A DNA stretch of 64,000 nucleotides from Peptococcus niger (GTDB lineage Bacteria; Bacillota; Peptococcia; Peptococcales; Peptococcaceae): the NCBI RefSeq assembly GCF_900101835.1, contig NZ_FNAF01000005.1, positions 1 to 64,000 on the forward strand, written 5' to 3'. The notes below the pieces were generated by a model. It saw nothing but the letters and a program-made list of their open reading frames with translations, was not told where the DNA came from and made no database searches. Positions 51,775-60,329 of this stretch are shown piece after piece. The position numbers were made by a program, and so were the translations under genes. Every line of letters starts with the position of its first letter. The stretch's first letter is position 1.

Positions 51775-52856
51775 TATAAACCGCCTTTCGTTAAGAATTC
51801 GGACAGGTCGGCATAGGCCACCGAATGAATAAGGCAGTGACCGATGCCGACGGGAAGGATCCAACGGATGCCGTCGCCATCGGCTTTTTTATCGTTCAGG
51901 AGGGCCTTTGCCAGCTGGTTTCTGTCAAAGGGCACGGAAATTGGCAAGTGATGGGCTTGGAGCAGCCTTAGGATGCGCTGGCCGTCAGTCGGCGTCAACC
52001 GGCCCAGGGCCACCGCAGCTCGGCTGATAAAGGCCAGGCCCATGGCCACCGCGTGACCGTGAGGCACGGTGTGACCGCTGACCTGCTCAATGGCATGGCC
52101 CAGGGTGTGGCCCAAGTTCAGATGGGCGCGAATGCCTTTTTCGCTGGCATCCGCTTCCACGTAGGTAATCTTATGTCCAACGGCGGTGGCGATGACCCCG
52201 GTCAGGTCGTCGCTTTGGCTGGTAAAGGGCCTGTTTTCCAGGCGGGCAAATAAGTCCGAGTCTGTTAAAATTGCCATTTTTATCAATTCGGCAGTCCCGT
52301 TTTGCCAATCGACATCGGCCAGGCTTTGAAAGAGGTCCGTCGCACAAAAGACACCGCTCGGTTGCTTAAAGGCCCCAAGCAAGTTTTTACCCAAGGGCAG
52401 GTTCAGCGCCGTTTTACCGCCGACAGAGGCATCAACTGCCGCCAGGAGGGTGGTGGGCATTTGCACCAGCGGAATGCCGCGCATATAAGAGGCTGCGGCA
52501 AAGCCTGCCAAGTCACCGGTCACCCCGCCGCCTAAGGCAAGAACCCCGTCGGTGCGGTGGAGCCGGTCTGCCGCCCACCGGTTCATCAAGCTTTCCCAGG
52601 TTGCGATGGACTTGCTGCCTTCGCCGGGGGCGACCAGGTCAAGGGCCACCGTATGGCCAGAGGTTTCCAAGCAATTTTTCACCGGCTCTCCGTAGAGGGC
52701 ATAGACTTGTTCATCACTGACCAGGCGCACCTGTCCGGCTGCCGTCAAGCAGGAAGCCGCTGCCATTGCCGCCTCCCTTAGCGAGAGGCCAATCTGGACA
52801 TCATAAGCGGGCTCAGTCCCTACGTGCAGCCGGTATGGCGTTTTGTGGGCGCTCAT
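51774..52856 (-). CDS. aroB: 3-dehydroquinate synthase
   Basis: A 360-residue NAD- and metal-dependent cyclase. It shows GGGVTGDLAGFAAASYMRG (NAD-binding), PTTLLAAVDASVGGKTALN, and metal ligands in NLGHTLGHAIE and HGHAVAMG. The start is ATG 52856, which overlaps the aroF stop as ATGA and follows GGGAGAA; a seven-residue longer start at 52877 lies within aroF. Confidence 0.96.
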   Translation of the reverse strand: MSAHKTPYRLHVGTEPAYDVQIGLSLREAAMAAASCLTAAGQVRLVSDEQVYALYGEPVKNCLETSGHTVALDLVAPGEGSKSIATWESLMNRWAADRLHRTDGVLALGGGVTGDLAGFAAASYMRGIPLVQMPTTLLAAVDASVGGKTALNLPLGKNLLGAFKQPSGVFCATDLFQSLADVDWQNGTAELIKMAILTDSDLFARLENRPFTSQSDDLTGVIATAVGHKITYVEADASEKGIRAHLNLGHTLGHAIEQVSGHTVPHGHAVAMGLAFISRAAVALGRLTPTDGQRILRLLQAHHLPISVPFDRNQLAKALLNDKKADGDGIRWILPVGIGHCLIHSVAYADLSEFLTKGGL

Positions 52857-53869
52857 TCGCTTAAATTCTCCCGGCAAAAGCGATGGAGGGCCTTTAATTC
52901 ACCGGCCAGTTTTTCATAGTCTTCCGGGGGCAGGGACTGGGGACCGTCGCAGAGGGCCTTTTCCGGATTGTTGTGCACTTCAATCATAACCCCATCTGCA
53001 CCGGCCGCTACAGCCGCATGGGATAAAGGCCGGACCAGTTCACGAATGCCGGCGGCGTGGCTCGGATCGATGATGATGGGCAGGTGGGTTTTCTGCCGTA
53101 AAATCGGGATGGCGGAAATATCCAGGGTGTTGCGGGTGCCGGTTTCAAAGGTTCGGATGCCCCGTTCGCAGAGGATGATTTTATCGTTGCCGTCGCTCAT
53201 CAGGTATTCGGCGCTCATCAGCCACTCTTCATAGGTGGCGGACAAGCCACGCTTTAGGAGGATGGGTTTGTCCAACTTGCTGAGCTCCTTCAACAAGGCG
53301 AAATTTTGCATATTTCGGGCCCCTACCTGTAGGATGTCCACGTCTTTGAAGTAGGGTAAATCTGAGAGATCCATGATTTCAGAGATAATCGGTAAACCGC
53401 TGGCCGCCTTGGCTTCCAATAAAAGGTCAATGCCGTCGGCGCCAAGTCCCTGGAAGGAGTAGGGTGAGGTGCGCGGTTTGAAAGCGCCACCACGCAAAAT
53501 TTGTGCGCCGGCTGCCTTCACCTCGCTGGCCAAGCTGCGCATCTGGTCCTCGCTTTCAACTGAGCAGGGACCGGCGATGAGGGTTAATTGACCGCCGCCA
53601 ATGGTCACATCGCCAATTTTTATCACCGTATCTTGCGGGTGCATCCGCCGGTTGACCCGTTTGTAGGGTTCGGAAATGCGGGTGACCTTTTTGATCCATC
53701 GGTTGGCCCGTAAACGCTCAATGTCCACATTGGACGTATCGCCGACCAGGCCGATGAGGGTTTGTTCATTGCCTTGACTGATGTGGAGGGCGACGCCCAT
53801 TTCCTTTAACTGGTCGCACAACTGATCTTGCTGTTCTTTGGTTACATGGTCTTTTAATTGGATAAGCAT
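52853..53869 (-). CDS. aroF: 3-deoxy-7-phosphoheptulonate (DAHP) synthase, type I-beta with N-terminal regulatory domain
   Basis: A 338-residue first enzyme of the shikimate pathway, condensing phosphoenolpyruvate and erythrose 4-phosphate. Residues 1-about 70 form the ferredoxin-like (ACT-type) regulatory domain seen in the Thermotoga enzyme, usually the site of Tyr/Phe feedback. The catalytic barrel has LIAGPCSVESEDQM, GAFKPRTSPYSFQGLG and IIDPSHAAG. ATG 53869 follows AAGGAGA. It is the first structural gene of the seven-gene operon, located just after the leader peptide and terminator, so it may be controlled both by attenuation and by allostery. Confidence 0.96.
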   Translation of the reverse strand: MLIQLKDHVTKEQQDQLCDQLKEMGVALHISQGNEQTLIGLVGDTSNVDIERLRANRWIKKVTRISEPYKRVNRRMHPQDTVIKIGDVTIGGGQLTLIAGPCSVESEDQMRSLASEVKAAGAQILRGGAFKPRTSPYSFQGLGADGIDLLLEAKAASGLPIISEIMDLSDLPYFKDVDILQVGARNMQNFALLKELSKLDKPILLKRGLSATYEEWLMSAEYLMSDGNDKIILCERGIRTFETGTRNTLDISAIPILRQKTHLPIIIDPSHAAGIRELVRPLSHAAVAAGADGVMIEVHNNPEKALCDGPQSLPPEDYEKLAGELKALHRFCRENLSE

Positions 53870-53935
53870 GGCGGTCTCCTTTACTGGTATGTGAGCAGAT
53901 GCAATTTTTCCCGGGAATAAGTTAAATTTAACCAT

Positions 53936-53974
53936 ACAAAAATGCCCCACAGAGGGTACACCTCTGCGGGGCAT
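53936..53974 (-). terminator. attenuator terminator of the aro operon
   Basis: On the minus strand, AUGCCCCGCAGAGG, loop UGUAC, CCUCUGUGGGGCAU followed by UUUU. Fourteen pairs with one G-U. It lies 22 bases after the leader peptide stop and about 67 bases before the aroF start, so it can cut off transcription before the structural genes. Confidence 0.88.
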
Positions 53975-53996
53975 GATTTATACAGAATGGTATCTG

Positions 53997-54125
53997 TTAG
54001 TCATCCATTAGCCCATCGCCGAAGGAACCCAAATAAGCCTTGCCGTAGAAGTAGGCAAAGCTGTAATAGAAGGTATAGGCTTGAGCTTGATGGCTTAACA
54101 TATCAATCACCTGTTTAAAGGACAT
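53997..54125 (-). CDS. Phe/Tyr-rich leader peptide of the aro operon (candidate attenuation peptide)
   Basis: A 42-codon frame from ATG 54125, or 34 codons from ATG 54101, which has the better ribosome site (AGGTGA five bases before). The segment YTFYYSFAYFYGKAY has nine Phe/Tyr in 15 residues and no Trp. The stop at 53997-53999 lies 22 bases before the terminator hairpin. A GGGC near the end of the frame and an AUGA just after it can pair with UCAUGCCC at the 5' arm of the terminator, a plausible antiterminator. Stalling at Phe/Tyr codons when these tRNAs are uncharged would favour read-through into aroF. I read this directly from the sequence; the mechanism is inference. The 55 bases upstream to the permease stop contain no convincing promoter. 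Confidence 0.72.
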   Translation of the reverse strand: MSFKQVIDMLSHQAQAYTFYYSFAYFYGKAYLGSFGDGLMDD

Positions 54126-54181
54126 AATGCATAGGGTTAAATTTTCTATAGCTTACCATAGGGCTTGGCCTTTGTAAAGCC

Positions 54182-55690
54182 TTATTTTTCTTCCATTTTG
54201 TGGTCTTGGTTTAAATCGACTTCTTTAAGCGGGATCATCTTTGGATTGTACTTAATTTTATGGTAGAGGAAAACGGCGATAAAGACCGGAATGCCCAGGT
54301 AGGTGGTGGCCAACTGGCGTAAGTTGATCTCCCCTTCAAGGAGGGCCGTATCCTGACCGATGATGACGATGGTGCAGAGCACCAGGGCAAAGATGGGGCC
54401 AAAGGGGAAGAGCTTTGCGCGATAGACCAAGTCGTCCAAATTTTTGCCTTGGGCGATATAGGCCTTGCGGAAACGGTAGTGGCTTAAAGCGATGCCCAAC
54501 CAAGCAATGAAACCGGTCAAGCCGCTGGCGGCAATAATGTATTCGTAAGCATGGGGGGAGCCGAGCTGCATCAAAAAGACCACCACCACCATGACCAGGG
54601 TTAAATACAAGGCATTGCGCGGGGTGCCCGCCTTATTCACTTTGGCAAAGGCCTTCGGGGCCATGCCGTCTATAGCCATGGCGTGCAGCATCCGCGTTGA
54701 TGCGTAAAAGCCCGAGTTGCCGGCGGATAAAATAGAAGTGAGGATGACCGCGTTCATCACGCTGGCGGCCATGGCCAGGCCGACTTTTTCAAAGACAATG
54801 GTAAAGGGTGATTTGGCAATTTCAGCCACTTCCTGGGCACCAAGCAGGTCCGGGCTGGTGTAAGGAATAATCAAACCGATGATGGCGATTGAGAAAATGT
54901 AGAAAATTAAAATCCGCCAAAAGACCTGGTTGACTGCACGAGGAATGCTTTTTTCCGGATCTTCCGACTCACCGGCGGCAATCCCGATGAGCTCCGTCCC
55001 CTGGAAAGAATAACCGGCAATCAGGAAGACCCCTAAAGCCGCCAGGAATTTGCTGGACCAGTGGGTGGTGGAGCCGACAAAGGGGGCGTCACCGACGTGC
55101 CAATTTTGCAGGCCGATGTAGTCTCCGCCGAAGATCCCTAAAATGGTCAATAGGCCGACGATGATAAAGAGGACGACGGTGATGACCTTGATGAGAGAAA
55201 ACCAGTACTCAGATTCACCGTAGGCACGGACGGATAGCATGTTCAGGCCAACGATCATCGCTAAGAAAATCGCGCTCCAGGCCATCGGCGGCAAGACCCG
55301 TAAGGGCTCCCAATAACTGAAAATCAAGGCCGATAAGCTCACGTCCGCCGCCACGGTAATGACCCAGTTCAGCCAGTAGTTCCAGCCCAGGGCAAAACCG
55401 ATTGACGGGTGGACGAAGCGGCTGGCATAGGCGCTGAAAGAGCCGCTAATGGGTAAATAAGTGGCCATTTCCCCTAAAGAGGTCATCAAAAAATAAACCA
55501 TGATGCCGATGCAGGCATAGGCCAAGAGGGCACCGCCCGGCCCGGCGGCATGGACAGCCTGACCGCTGGTCATAAAAAGCCCGCTGCCGATACAGCCGCC
55601 GATGGCGATCATGGATAAATGGCGCGTTTTCAGCCGGCGCTTGACTTGCGTATGAACGGAGCCCTTTTCGCCGGGATGTGGTTGTGACAT
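54182..55690 (-). CDS. LysP-like amino-acid permease (APC superfamily)
   Basis: A 502-residue permease with 12 hydrophobic segments and high visible similarity to lysine permeases: RRLKTRHLSMIAIGGCIGSGLF, FALGWNYWLNWV, SFQGTELIGIAAGESEDPEKSIPRA and TGFIAWLGIALSHYRFRKAY. Lysine is the first guess; aromatic or other amino acids are possible because the gene lies directly upstream of the aro leader, on the same strand, 56 bases away. AGGAGG precedes the ATG at 55690. No terminator is visible between it and the leader peptide, so transcripts may run on into the attenuator. Confidence 0.85.
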   Translation of the reverse strand: MSQPHPGEKGSVHTQVKRRLKTRHLSMIAIGGCIGSGLFMTSGQAVHAAGPGGALLAYACIGIMVYFLMTSLGEMATYLPISGSFSAYASRFVHPSIGFALGWNYWLNWVITVAADVSLSALIFSYWEPLRVLPPMAWSAIFLAMIVGLNMLSVRAYGESEYWFSLIKVITVVLFIIVGLLTILGIFGGDYIGLQNWHVGDAPFVGSTTHWSSKFLAALGVFLIAGYSFQGTELIGIAAGESEDPEKSIPRAVNQVFWRILIFYIFSIAIIGLIIPYTSPDLLGAQEVAEIAKSPFTIVFEKVGLAMAASVMNAVILTSILSAGNSGFYASTRMLHAMAIDGMAPKAFAKVNKAGTPRNALYLTLVMVVVVFLMQLGSPHAYEYIIAASGLTGFIAWLGIALSHYRFRKAYIAQGKNLDDLVYRAKLFPFGPIFALVLCTIVIIGQDTALLEGEINLRQLATTYLGIPVFIAVFLYHKIKYNPKMIPLKEVDLNQDHKMEEK

Positions 55691-55736
55691 TTCTTTACCT
55701 CCTGTAACGGTTAACCCGTGTATTATTTTCCTATTT

Positions 55737-55765
55737 ATTATACAGAACCGTGGAGGTTTTGTCTT
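55737..55765 (-). promoter_or_regulatory. probable promoter of the LysP-like permease
   Basis: On the minus strand, a perfect TATAAT (55742-55737) with AAGACA (55765-55760) 17 bases upstream. The start of transcription would be about 40 bases before the ATG. This may also be the main promoter of the downstream aro leader. Confidence 0.55.
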
Positions 55766-55816
55766 GTTAAAAACCGTGTAAAAATCGCTTTTGTCAAAAA
55801 ACAGCTTGGGCCGGGC

Positions 55817-56995
55817 CTAATTTAAAGCGACAGCACTGTACACGGCGGCGCCGACGATAAGGGCCTCTTCGTTTAAGATCACCCTAGGGTTGTGCAGGAT
55901 ATTGCAGTCCTCCTCATTTTCCGAGCGGGAGCCGATCCTCAGGAAGGCAGAAGGGACCCGGTCGGCCACTAAGGCAAAGTCTTCAGAGGCGTTTAAGAGG
56001 CCACCCTCTTCAAGGGTTAATACAGCCTTTTCACCGGCCGCTTCTTCGGCTCGGTTAATGGCTGTTAAGGCCTCTTTGAGTTGACCAATGCGGGCGCTGT
56101 CGGTAACGTTGGCGGGGATGGCATAATCCCAGTGCACCTCTGCAGTCCCGCGGAAGCCTTCTGCAGTCGTCCGGCTGAGTGTCTCCAACCGTTCTTTTAA
56201 GAACCGGCGGACCGTCGAGTCCATGGCGCGGAGGGTGCCGCTCAGCAGGGCTTGGTCGGGAATGATGTTGCCGATGGTGCCGGCTTGGAAGCTGCCGATG
56301 GTCAAGAGGGCCGCAGCTTGGTAATCAATTTCGCGGGCAAGGAGGGCTTGTAAAGCCAGGTGTAAGTGGACGCCGATGTTAATCGGGTCAACGCCTTCCT
56401 GGGCAGAGGCGCCGTGACAGCCTTGACCGTGGATGGTAATGGTAAAGCCGTCAACAGAAGGCATAAAGGGGCCCTCTGTTAGGGCCACGGTGCCGACCGG
56501 CAAGGTGGGCATATTGTGGACGGCAAAGGCGTAATCGACCGGATACCTGTCCAGGAGCCCATCGTCAATCATAGATTGGGCGCCGGCAAAAATTTCCTCT
56601 GCAGGTTGAAACATGAGAAGGACGCGCTGGGTCAGGTCCTCTTCGTGATCTTTTAAAATTTTAGCGGCGCCTAAAAGCATGGCGCTGTGAAGGTCATGGC
56701 CGCAGCCGTGGCTTTTGCCCAGGTTTTGTGAGGCAAAGGGCAGGCCGCTTTCCTCCGTTTGCTCTAGGGCGTCCATATCGGCCCGCAGGAGGAGGGTCTT
56801 TGGTCCCTGGCCAAGGCTGGCGATGATGCCGTTGCAGCCGCAGGGTTCAGGCGAATAGCCCATTTTTTCCAGTTCACCCTTAATATAGCGGGCTGTTTCT
56901 TCAGTGGCCAGGCCGACTTCAGGATTTTTGTGAATGTGGCGGCGCCAGTGGATGAGATCTTCTTTTAGGGACAAGGCTTCTTGGTAATATCGCAT
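55817..56995 (-). CDS. M20-family amidohydrolase/peptidase (hippuricase type)
   Basis: A 392-residue zinc-dependent amidohydrolase. Metal ligands and catalytic residues appear in LLRADMDALE, GKSHGCGHDLHSAM and FQPAEEIFAGAQ. The closing dimerisation-insert arrangement is that of hippurate hydrolase, indole-acetyl-amino-acid hydrolase or N-acetyl-diaminopimelate deacetylase proteins; substrate cannot be chosen. ATG 56995 is preceded by AAAGGAGG; the longer frame to 57157 is not part of the family. It is upstream of the permease on the same strand with a 126-base gap. Confidence 0.9.
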   Translation of the reverse strand: MRYYQEALSLKEDLIHWRRHIHKNPEVGLATEETARYIKGELEKMGYSPEPCGCNGIIASLGQGPKTLLLRADMDALEQTEESGLPFASQNLGKSHGCGHDLHSAMLLGAAKILKDHEEDLTQRVLLMFQPAEEIFAGAQSMIDDGLLDRYPVDYAFAVHNMPTLPVGTVALTEGPFMPSVDGFTITIHGQGCHGASAQEGVDPINIGVHLHLALQALLAREIDYQAAALLTIGSFQAGTIGNIIPDQALLSGTLRAMDSTVRRFLKERLETLSRTTAEGFRGTAEVHWDYAIPANVTDSARIGQLKEALTAINRAEEAAGEKAVLTLEEGGLLNASEDFALVADRVPSAFLRIGSRSENEEDCNILHNPRVILNEEALIVGAAVYSAVALN

Positions 56996-57263
56996 GAAAA
57001 TCCTCCTTTGAATAATAAATGGCCGGAGATCGGTAACCAATCTCCGGCCTGGTGTGCACTGCGCAAAAGGGAACTTGCAGTGCTTCAGTTTTTGCTCCTG
57101 CCCCTGGCAGCAGCCCGACGGGAAGCGCATTATGAAAGGTTGGTCGTCAATCGTCATCCGTCATCTGATCAACAATCGTCAGTCACCGGGGTCTTCGTTC
57201 GTATCAGCCTGTGGCTTTGCCGGTTTCGTTCTTTTTTTATCCTGGATCCCGTCTGCCAAAGTT
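56996..57263 (-). other. leader region of the amidohydrolase gene with two hairpins
   Basis: No gene lies here. On the minus strand a GC hairpin (GCACTGC / GCAGTGC, 57056-57083) is followed by a stronger one, GGCCGGAGAT / ATCTCCGGCC (57021-57049), and then by AAAGGAGG and the ATG. The second hairpin has only a weak T-rich tail (ATTTATTATT). It may end transcription from the coiled-coil gene upstream or shape the leader. I recognise no riboswitch class. Confidence 0.45.
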
Positions 57264-57782
57264 TTAGGATAAGGGGGTGACGGTCTTTAAATCGACGGTC
57301 ACTTCTGTCGTGGCATTGGACTTGTCAATGGCCAAGGACAGGCGGTTGACCTCTGCCCGCAAGGCGGTGACGGTTTTAAGCACATCATCATAGCCGGGCA
57401 GGCCATATTCGACCAGGCCGACGCCGCTTTCTGCCTGAAAATTGGCCTTTGGCGCATTAAAGACGGCGGCCAGGGGCTCCAGCAATTTCAAGCGACGGCG
57501 TTTGGCACTGACTTCATTGAGCAAGTGACCGGTGCCGGTCTCGCGATTTTTGGCGTCAATGGCGTTTTGCAGGGTTAGGTAATCGCTTTCAATGTCGGCC
57601 ATCCGATCCAAGGCGGCATTGACGGCTTCAACCTGTTGGCGAATATCAGCCGGGGGGCCGTTGTTCACCGACAGGGGAAAGTTTGTGAATTGTTCAATGG
57701 TATTTTTGGCGCGTTCCAGTTCTGTCTTAAGCTGGCTTAAATGGAAGATGGCCGCCTGCATGGTCAGGCTAAGGGTTGCCAT
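57264..57782 (-). CDS. hypothetical coiled-coil protein, 172 aa
   Basis: I do not recognise a family. GAGGTG (57795-57790 on the minus strand) precedes ATG 57782. The N-terminal half is helical with heptad-like spacing of Leu, Ile and Met (LSQLKTELERAKNTIEQF and DRMADIESDYLTLQNAI), then an Arg/Lys cluster (AKRRRLKLLEPL), and a second helix near the C-terminus. It has no signal or membrane segment, so it is probably cytosolic and oligomeric. It begins 13 bases after msrAB stops on the same strand, so co-transcription with the oxidative-repair gene is likely. Confidence 0.65.
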   Translation of the reverse strand: MATLSLTMQAAIFHLSQLKTELERAKNTIEQFTNFPLSVNNGPPADIRQQVEAVNAALDRMADIESDYLTLQNAIDAKNRETGTGHLLNEVSAKRRRLKLLEPLAAVFNAPKANFQAESGVGLVEYGLPGYDDVLKTVTALRAEVNRLSLAIDKSNATTEVTVDLKTVTPLS

Positions 57783-57795
57783 GGGGATCACCTCT

Positions 57796-58803
57796 TTAAT
57801 TTAAGGTCGAATCGGTGCTGGGAAATAAGGCGGCTAAATCGCCGTAGCCTTCTTTTTCCAGGTCAGTGGCCGGAATAAAGCGGGTGGCGTAGCCGTTGAT
57901 GCAGTAACGCAGGCCGCCGGCCTCACGTGGACCGTCAGGGAATACATGGCCCAAGTGGGCATCGCCGACGCGGCTGCGCACTTCAGTCCGGACCATGCCC
58001 AAGGAAACATCTTCATGGGTGGTCAGGACTTCCGGGTCAATCGGTTTGGTGAAGCTGGGCCAGCCACAGCCGGCATCGTACTGGTCCAGGCTGCTGAACA
58101 AGGGCTCGCCGGTGGTGACGTCTACGTAAATCCCCGGTTCTTCTGCCCCCTGGTAGAGCGGATGGCTGAAGGGGCCTTCAGTGGCATTATCCTGCGTGAT
58201 GCGGTAGGCCAGCGGGGAAAGGTGGTTGCGCAAATAAGTGCCGCTCGGCTTGCGATAGCGGCGCGGGTCCAAGGCGCGGTCGATGACCTCCGGAGCGCCA
58301 TTTTCCAACTCCCGGTAGCGTTCAAGCGGAATATGGCAATAGCCATGAGGATTTTTGGTCAAATAATCCTGGTGATAGGCTTCCGCCGGGTAAAAATTTT
58401 TCAAAGGATCAACTTCCACCACCAGTGGCCGCTCGTAGCGGATTTGCTGGGCCTTGACAAAGGCCTTGGCGCGGTCCAGCAGGCCTTGGTCCCTGCTGTA
58501 AATCCCGCTGCGGTACTGGCTGCCAATGTCGGCCCCCTGGCGATTTTCGGTGGTGGGGTCAATGATGCGGAAAAAACCAGTTAGAACTTGTTCCAGGGAC
58601 AGGTCTGCCGGGTCATAACTGACCTTTACCGTTTCAACGGCGCCGGTTCGTCCACTGCAGACCGCTTCATAAGTCGGCTGGTCAACCTGACTTTGCGCAT
58701 AGCCGACTTCCGTTGCGCTGACTCCGGGCATCAATTGAAAGTAATGCTCGGTGCCCCAGAAGCAACCGCCGGCCAGATAAATGGTTTCCTGTGGTTTGGG
58801 CAT
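57796..58803 (-). CDS. msrAB: bifunctional peptide methionine sulfoxide reductase MsrA-MsrB
   Basis: A 335-residue fusion that reduces both S- and R-methionine sulfoxide in oxidised proteins. The MsrA half (1-about 155) has [11 protein letters not shown] with the catalytic Cys. The MsrB half (about 180-320) has [23 protein letters not shown] and GLRYCING with the catalytic Cys. The CxxC zinc sites found in many MsrB proteins are not evident. No signal peptide is present, so it acts in the cytosol. A good AAAGGAG precedes the ATG. It is followed by an unknown coiled-coil gene. Confidence 0.94.
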   Translation of the reverse strand: MPKPQETIYLAGGCFWGTEHYFQLMPGVSATEVGYAQSQVDQPTYEAVCSGRTGAVETVKVSYDPADLSLEQVLTGFFRIIDPTTENRQGADIGSQYRSGIYSRDQGLLDRAKAFVKAQQIRYERPLVVEVDPLKNFYPAEAYHQDYLTKNPHGYCHIPLERYRELENGAPEVIDRALDPRRYRKPSGTYLRNHLSPLAYRITQDNATEGPFSHPLYQGAEEPGIYVDVTTGEPLFSSLDQYDAGCGWPSFTKPIDPEVLTTHEDVSLGMVRTEVRSRVGDAHLGHVFPDGPREAGGLRYCINGYATRFIPATDLEKEGYGDLAALFPSTDSTLN

Positions 58804-58820
58804 AAGGCACTCCTTTCCGG

Positions 58821-60221
58821 TTATTGGGCCAAAAAAGCGCGATAAGCTCGCATGGTCATGTAGCAGTCGGCTTTGGCGGCCAGTTCAATGGGGGCGTGCA
58901 TGGAGAGCATGGGGACGCCGCAATCCACCACTTCAGCTCCCCGGTTGGCAAGAATGTAGGCGATGGTTCCGCCACCCCCCTGGTCCACCTTGCCCAGTTC
59001 GCCCATTTGCCAAAGCACATGGTTGTCATCAAAAATACGGCGAATTTCTTGTAGAAATTCAGCATTGGCATCGTTGGAGCCGCTTTTCCCGCGGGCGCCG
59101 GTGTATTTGTTGATGGAAACGCCCTTGCCGATGAAGGCCGTATTGCGCTTGTCCATGACGTCCGGGAAGCTCGGGTCCAAGGCGGCGGTCACATCACCGG
59201 AGAGCACCCGGCTGCCGCTTAAGGTGCGGCGCAGGGCCAGTTCGCCTTCGCCATTCAGGTGTAAGAGCTCTGCCAGGGCATTTTCAAAAAAGATGGCGCC
59301 CATGCTGGTATTGCCCACAGAACCGATTTCTTCCTTATCCACCAATAAGGCCGCTGCCCACCTGGTTGGCGGTTTTGGCAAGTTTAATAGACCGTCTACA
59401 GCTGCAAAGGCGCAAGACCGGTCATCGTGGCCGTGGGCCGCAATCAGTGCGCGATCCAAACCGACTTCCCGGGCCTGACCGGCCGGGACCAGTTCCAATT
59501 CGGCCAGTAAGAGGTCTTTTTCAACCAAGCCGTAGCGGTCGTGGAGGAGGGAGAGGAGCTTGGCTTTGACCGGCTCTTTCAGCTCGACGTCATCCGCCGT
59601 CAGCTGTGGTTCCAGGCCGCAGACGGCGTTCAATTGTTCGCCGTTGACGCCTTCGGCCAGGGTTTTGGCGTTTTGGTCCTTGCCCAAATGGGGCAGGAGG
59701 TCGGTGATGTAAAAGACCGGATCATCGGCGGCATCGCCGATGTTGATCTGTACTTCGCTACCGTCCTCCCGGTAGGCGATGCCGTGGAGGGCCAGTGGCA
59801 GGCAGGTCCACTGGTATTTTTTGATGCCGCCGTAATAATGGGTTTTCAGCAAGCCCAGGCCGCCGTCTTCATAGAGGGGGTGGCTTTTTAAGTCCAGGCG
59901 AGGGGCGTCAATGTGGCTGCCCACAATATCCAGCCCCTCTGTCAGTGGGGCGGTGCCTGGGAGAAAAAGAATTACCGCTTTATTTTTGTGGTTCAAGTAA
60001 AAGCCTTGTCCCGCTTGCGGGGTCTTGCCGTCGGCCAAAATATCCTCAAAAGACCGGTAACCGGCCTCTTTGGCCAAGTCGACGATGGTCTTTGCCGCTT
60101 CCCGCTCGGTTTTGGCCTGGTCTAAAAAGTGCATGTAACGCTTGGCGTAGGCCTCCATCTCCGATTTTTCATCGGCATCGATGTGGGCCCAGACCGAGCG
60201 AATTTCGTATTCGTGTTCCAT
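58821..60221 (-). CDS. M18-family aminopeptidase
   Basis: A 466-residue zinc aminopeptidase that removes N-terminal residues, often acidic ones. Motifs: [18 protein letters not shown] with the first metal ligands, [12 protein letters not shown] with the bridging Asp and [16 protein letters not shown] with the catalytic Glu pair. The start is ATG 60221, preceded by GGAGG; the longer frame to 60353 has no ribosome site. It lies 17 bases upstream of msrAB on the same strand, so aminopeptidase, msrAB and the coiled-coil gene probably form one unit. Confidence 0.92.
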   Translation of the reverse strand: MEHEYEIRSVWAHIDADEKSEMEAYAKRYMHFLDQAKTEREAAKTIVDLAKEAGYRSFEDILADGKTPQAGQGFYLNHKNKAVILFLPGTAPLTEGLDIVGSHIDAPRLDLKSHPLYEDGGLGLLKTHYYGGIKKYQWTCLPLALHGIAYREDGSEVQINIGDAADDPVFYITDLLPHLGKDQNAKTLAEGVNGEQLNAVCGLEPQLTADDVELKEPVKAKLLSLLHDRYGLVEKDLLLAELELVPAGQAREVGLDRALIAAHGHDDRSCAFAAVDGLLNLPKPPTRWAAALLVDKEEIGSVGNTSMGAIFFENALAELLHLNGEGELALRRTLSGSRVLSGDVTAALDPSFPDVMDKRNTAFIGKGVSINKYTGARGKSGSNDANAEFLQEIRRIFDDNHVLWQMGELGKVDQGGGGTIAYILANRGAEVVDCGVPMLSMHAPIELAAKADCYMTMRAYRAFLAQ

Positions 60222-60329
60222 ACTATTGCCTCCAATCTCGTTATCGGTATCCTTATACCCGTTTGGCGTTAAAAATATTTGCCAAGGGTCGGCGTATTCA
60301 GTATGATTACAGTGAAAGGGCGTGATGCA

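Noticed and set aside
53870-54181. T-box riboswitch before the aro operon
   Set aside because: No T-box consensus (such as the conserved TGG-containing antiterminator motif) or specifier-loop layout is visible; the Phe/Tyr-rich frame plus terminator explains the region better.
57021-57083. Riboswitch before the M20 amidohydrolase
   Set aside because: Only two simple hairpins are present; no conserved core of a known class could be recognised.
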